Origin: Symbiodinium natans
Taxonomy: Eukaryota > Sar > Dinophyceae > Suessiales > Symbiodiniaceae
Assembly: GCA_905221605.1 (NCBI GenBank)
Contig: CAJNDS010001002.1
Coordinates: 306,337 to 370,336 of the forward strand
DNA length: 64,000 bases
Reading direction: 5' to 3'
Shown here: positions 61,538-64,000 of the stretch, in pieces
Layout of the letters: each line of letters opens with the position of its first letter
How positions within the stretch are numbered: position 1 is the stretch's first letter
Program-made: the position numbers and the translations under genes
Notes under the pieces: generated by a model
What the model was told of the DNA's origin: nothing
Databases searched by the model: none
Seen by the model: the letters and a program-made list of their open reading frames with translations, nothing else

Positions 61538-64000
61538 GGGGTCGAAGGAGTTCTACAGCAAAAGTTAACCGAACAGACCTACCTCCGAGCCACAACAGAT
61601 CGACCTGGCATCTACCGGCCCTGCAGCCATGACCTTGTGCGATGCAACCTCTCCCACCTTCCTGCGCAGTCCCTCTATGCTGCTGTCTACATGTCCCTGC
61701 ATCTCGCTGGATCTCCCTGCATAACTTTTCTGAGCTTCGATGGGCGCCATCGCGAAGGTCAGCCTAAGACAAGGCTCCAGGCGCCCTCGGCAGCCAAGTG
61801 GAGCGGGCCAGGCATCGTTTCCTCGCGGAGCATTTGAACATCTGCTGTCACTAGGTTTTGGTTGTGCCTTCGAACTTCGACATGTCCTAACCCTTTCCTT
61901 ACCCTTTTCTAAGATTCTCAGCGGATGTTCATTCGATGCTGTTGCGGCTGGATATTGGCCTCTTACGAACCCTAAAAGTTAATGCGCAGTGCTTCGAATC
62001 TGTTGGTGCGTTGATCGCTGCTCATCGTCTTTGTCCTGCACCCCCAACTGACAGAGCACTTTCGGAAAGCGTGGAAGGCACTCTAGCCCCGCAATGCAAT
62101 GGGGGCTACCCTGACCACTGATTCCCATCTTTCATGCGTAAGAAGCACGCACACCATTCCTCGCATTTCAGCGTTGGTTCAGCGCCTTTACTGCTGAAAG
62201 CAACCACAGCGGCTGAGCAAAAGAATGTTCGCATTCACTGCGGCCGGATATCTCCTTAACTAGTACACTTAGTAGCGAACAGATGCTACCGCTAGACCAA
62301 AGTGCGGAAGCACGTGCCTGCAGCTGAAAGCGCTTTGGCTGGCGCACCAGTGACCCCATCAGGCAGATCGCGGCCACCTGCGCACCAACCCCTCTCAATC
62401 ACTGAGACCTCTAGATTTTCCTGTGAATGCGACCTGCATGTGTGCAAAAGAGAGTCTGCTGGGCCACGCACACTATCTACTTGACGTTGTTGATTCGTCT
62501 CTCTTGTGTATTGCCAACCGTCAGACACGCAGCCACAGACAGGGGCTCTGGGCTTCTTCCGGGCTCAAGCCAAGGTGCCAGGACGAAAGCTGCGTACAGC
62601 GGACCGATGGCCACGCGCCGCGTGCCTGGCGGCGAGAAAGAACCGGGACTCGCCCCCAAAAAAAAGGGGGTGCTGCAAGCGCCGTTTGGGCCAACAAGGT
62701 CTCCAGGAGAGGCGTAACAGGGTGCAACCGCATTCCGGTCAGACACTACCCTGATCTCCCAAAACACCGACACGCACTTCCCGAGGCCATAAACCCCGAA
62801 AGCTTCAAAGCGAGACCACAATGCGCCTGGCGCCCCCTTGCGGACGGCAACGAACCGCGTCCACCCTGGCACCACAGCTCTGCAGAATCGAACTTCCCAG
62901 CCGGGGTTTAGGGCTGCCAGGCGCCTATCAGCAGCGTGGCCAGCCCAGAGCAAGAGAGGACTAAGGTCACGAACACGTCCACCACAAGCTCGCCTGTCAG
63001 CACACCCTGCTCAATTCAAGACCCGTCGACTTGCCAAATCCTCACAGACTGTCACATACACAGGCCTAGAACAGGCAACTGAAACGTCGAACTCAAGGAA
63101 GGCATCAGCAGTGTTCGTTGACAGGATGTCGAAAACGTTGGCATTGCACACTGCACAAGCTCAGCAAAGACACCGGAGCCCTTGTGAATGTCAGCAGCGA
63201 CGCCGGGGATTTGAGAAGCACACATGTGCTTCGAGCAAAAAACATTGCAAGGTTTCGGGAGGAGGCAAGCGCGCCAAAGTGATCAAACTACTTGGACTTG
63301 GCACAACCCGCTCACCGAGCGGACAGTGGCCCAGGCCGAAGACCCACCGCCAATTGGGTGAAGTAACTGCAGAAAGCTGCTCTCGAGGTTTCTTGGTTAT
63401 ATACAGATATAGGCATAATTGGCATCGACTTTGAGCGCCGAAAACGCAGCAAAAATCCTCGCCTGTTTCCGACAGCGCTGAACTACACTGGCAGGATGCG
63501 AAGCATGTGAAGCACAGCAGCGTGTGCTTTCGTACCGGAAAGTAATGATATGTAATGATACTACTGTGGTCGTGTTCAAGATGGAAACAGTCCAGGGGTG
63601 AGGGGGGTTCCGGCACGTGTTCTACAAAGCTGCTGCAGGGAGACGAACTCGTCCCACCTAAAAACATATTCGAAAGGCTCTCCCCTGACAGCAATCAGAA
63701 CCATCAGAGCTCACGTGATGGACGCGACTGCACCCAAACAACCACTCATTAAGCACTCAACAGTCATGCATCTGAGGCTAAGTGCTCAGCACGTCAAGCC
63801 TAAACTCGGCATATCCCCTTGGTCGCATTCTTTATCACTCGTCGCTTTCCCGGACTAAAGCAAACCCTTCTCCGATCATCTCTCAGACCACTGTGTGAGC
63901 AAAGCCGCCTTTTGTGAGGCCAGAAAGTGTAGCAAACGAGAAGACAGTCCTGAGTGCAAGCTCTTCGAAACTATGACATGTGGCCATGGTGCATGTCTTG
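61538..64000. other. No recognised gene
   Basis: Several frames of 60-200 codons are open on both strands, but none shows a domain or an exon chain I can defend. The 5' leader of the light-harvesting gene presumably lies at the left edge. Confidence 0.4.

Overview
The window looks like nuclear DNA of a photosynthetic dinoflagellate, most likely Symbiodiniaceae. Four things point there: a chlorophyll a-c-binding light-harvesting gene (acpPC type) with a bipartite plastid leader; many short exons with AG|G acceptors and GT, GC or GA donors; every convincing gene on the minus strand; and abundant degenerate TTTAGGG/CCCTAAA motifs with long homopolymer and microsatellite runs. I saw no bacterial operons, tRNA, rRNA, CRISPR array or full spliced-leader sequence.

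Layout. 1-7269: no recognised gene. 7270-14808 (minus strand): an apparently complete tyrosine-recombinase (YR) retrotransposon with split direct repeats in the order A1 - ORFs - B1 A2 B2. Its reading frames are a zinc-ribbon ORF1, a basic gag-like ORF2, a pol frame (reverse transcriptase, RNase H, and a DNMT3-like cytosine-5 methyltransferase inserted inside the RNase H domain), and a YR integrase. 16001-17120: fragments of an unrecognised minus-strand gene. 17335-18080: GAAA microsatellite and a tandem pair of repeats. 18786-28691: a satellite array of roughly 88 units of about 112 bp, with higher-order duplications and two inverted blocks. 28692-30900: low-complexity DNA.

31057-34743 and 39123-59843 (minus): two loci made of many tiny exons encoding tyrosine- and methionine-rich modules of the type K-Y-M-D-(F/Y)-x-x-Y-M. 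They share a colinear run of other modules, which suggests duplication. Between them, 36024-38210 (minus), lies an eight-exon sigma-like glutathione S-transferase. 60365-61537 (minus) is the five-exon light-harvesting gene. 61538-64000 has no recognised gene.

The genes do not form a pathway: the cell's genes lie head-to-tail on one strand among repeats, and the retroelement is a self-contained mobile unit on the same strand. The most unusual items are the methyltransferase nested in RNase H, the YM-rich micro-exon loci, and the structured satellite. All exon boundaries were read by eye without alignments or transcripts.
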